The position numbers and the translations under genes were made by a program. This document shows, piece after piece, positions 63,243 through 64,000 of a stretch of DNA of 64,000 bases. The stretch's first letter is position 1; each line of letters opens with the position of its first letter. The notes under the pieces were generated by a model, which saw nothing but the letters and a program-made list of their open reading frames with translations, ran no database searches and was not told the DNA's origin. The stretch is from a bacterium (GTDB taxonomy: Bacteria > 4484-113 > JAFGCY01): contig JAGRNT010000002.1 of assembly GCA_020440605.1 (NCBI GenBank), forward strand, positions 223,744 through 287,743. The letters run 5' to 3'.

Positions 63243-64000
63243 ATGGCTAGTACCGGTCAGACAGTAAAGAGCATTCTCACGAGCCCGGTGCATCCCGAGG
63301 TCAACTACCTCAATGCAACGAAGGGCTTCAGTTCCTGGTTCTTCACGCTCGATCACAAGCGGATCGGCGTGATGTACATGGTTTCGATCCTCACGGCCTT
63401 CTTCCTGGGAGGCGTGTTCGCGATGCTGATCCGCACGGAGCTGCTGACCCCTGGCGAGCTCATGTTCAACAGCGCGACCTACAACAAGGTATTCACCCTG
63501 CACGGTGCGATCATGGTGTTCCTTGTGCTGATTCCGGGAATTCCGGCAGCACTTGGCAACTTCGTGCTGCCACTGATGCTCGGGGCCAAGGATGTGGCAT
63601 TCCCGCGCCTCAACCTGCTGTCCTATCACCTCTACGTCATAGGTCTGGTGATGGCACTGCTGGTTCTCGGCCTGGGCGGCGTGGATACGGGCTGGACTTT
63701 CTATACGCCGTACTCCATCAATTCGCAGACGCCGGTGGTGCTGATGACTTCAGCCGCATTCATCCTCGGCTTCAGCTCGATCTTCACCGGTCTGAACTTC
63801 ATCGTGACCATCCACAAGATGCGTCCGCCGACGATGACCTGGTTCAAGATGCCGCTGCTGCTCTGGGCGCTGTACTCCACTGCGGTGATCCAGCTCGTGG
63901 CCACCCCGGTGCTGGGCATCACGCTTCTGCTGCTGATCGTCGAGCGTGTGATGCACATCGGCATCTTCAACCCGGCGCTCGGTGGTGACCCGGTGCTGTT
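63243..64000 (+). CDS. coxA: Cytochrome c oxidase subunit I (partial, 3' end outside window)
   Basis: Open from ATG 63243 to the window edge, 252 codons. The protein starts with ...[23 protein letters not shown], then [23 protein letters not shown], where the His of LHGAIM is the low-spin haem a ligand. It continues with [17 protein letters not shown] and the segment up to [15 protein letters not shown]. The CuB/haem a3 histidines (HPEVY region) lie beyond the edge. It reduces oxygen and pumps protons. Confidence 0.94.
   Translation, partial: MASTGQTVKSILTSPVHPEVNYLNATKGFSSWFFTLDHKRIGVMYMVSILTAFFLGGVFAMLIRTELLTPGELMFNSATYNKVFTLHGAIMVFLVLIPGIPAALGNFVLPLMLGAKDVAFPRLNLLSYHLYVIGLVMALLVLGLGGVDTGWTFYTPYSINSQTPVVLMTSAAFILGFSSIFTGLNFIVTIHKMRPPTMTWFKMPLLLWALYSTAVIQLVATPVLGITLLLLIVERVMHIGIFNPALGGDPVL

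Overview
The window comes from a GC-rich, evidently Gram-negative and aerobic bacterium. Evidence for this is a large set of proteins with lipobox signal peptides, an RND/HlyD efflux pair, and an alternative complex III followed by SCO and a caa3-type cytochrome c oxidase. I cannot place it in a phylum. The lipoproteins carry C-terminal haem domains resembling the planctomycetal PSCyt1 type, plus TIG, FN3, PKD, cohesin-like and dockerin-like modules. This suggests a poorly sampled lineage, but that is inference. No insertion sequence, prophage, plasmid gene or CRISPR array was seen.

Layout. 1-147: cut-off start of a cytochrome b5-like gene. 212-5235: four tandem paralogous lipoproteins sharing an unnamed ~110-residue domain and ending in a mono-haem CXXCH domain. 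5481-16525: mostly housekeeping genes (hisS, cca, recX, a CinA-type molybdopterin-binding protein, rsmD, a methyltransferase, tRNA-Ser, rimK and a RimK-associated protease), interrupted by a 957-residue SIR2-TPR fusion. 16710-21091: RND pump with its membrane fusion lipoprotein. 21277-32349: SRPBCC protein, PKD/FN3 lipoprotein, carboxylesterase, then a minus-strand secretome cluster (two TIG lipoproteins, an M6-type metalloprotease, a cohesin-like lipoprotein). 32599-42327: cupin, S9 peptidase, membrane protein, acs, solenoid protein, HD-GYP-like protein, FmdB protein and a secreted helical protein. 42328-48080: a gap full of inverted repeats, another lipoprotein with the ~110-residue domain, and a 1189-residue cohesin/dockerin/glycine-rich lipoprotein. 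48081-52391: degenerate ABC-type ATPase, two STAS proteins, pth, a small lipoprotein, cutA, a GNAT protein. 52579-64000: a respiratory operon, actABCDEF, a small membrane protein, sco, coxB and the start of coxA. actC carries a one-base frameshift at a T7 run.

How the genes work together. The right-hand operon encodes a chain from quinol through ACIII to oxygen. The four lipoprotein cytochromes at the left could be additional surface or periplasmic electron carriers, but nothing in the sequence names their partners. Many genes are preceded by a TATAAT-like hexamer only about 6 nt from an ATG or GTG and have no ribosome binding site (cca, recX, rsmD, the ABC-type ATPase, pth, a lipoprotein, cutA, the GNAT gene). 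Leaderless transcription therefore looks common here, and it decides several start codons. A second set of genes (two of the haem lipoproteins, the HlyD gene, the PKD lipoprotein and perhaps actA) has a TGGTAnnnT extended -10 and a longer leader.

Main points for follow-up: the shared lipoprotein domain in six proteins, the SIR2-TPR fusion, the leaderless promoter architecture, the ATPase/STAS cluster, the structured leader near 42.4-42.6 kb, and the actC frameshift.
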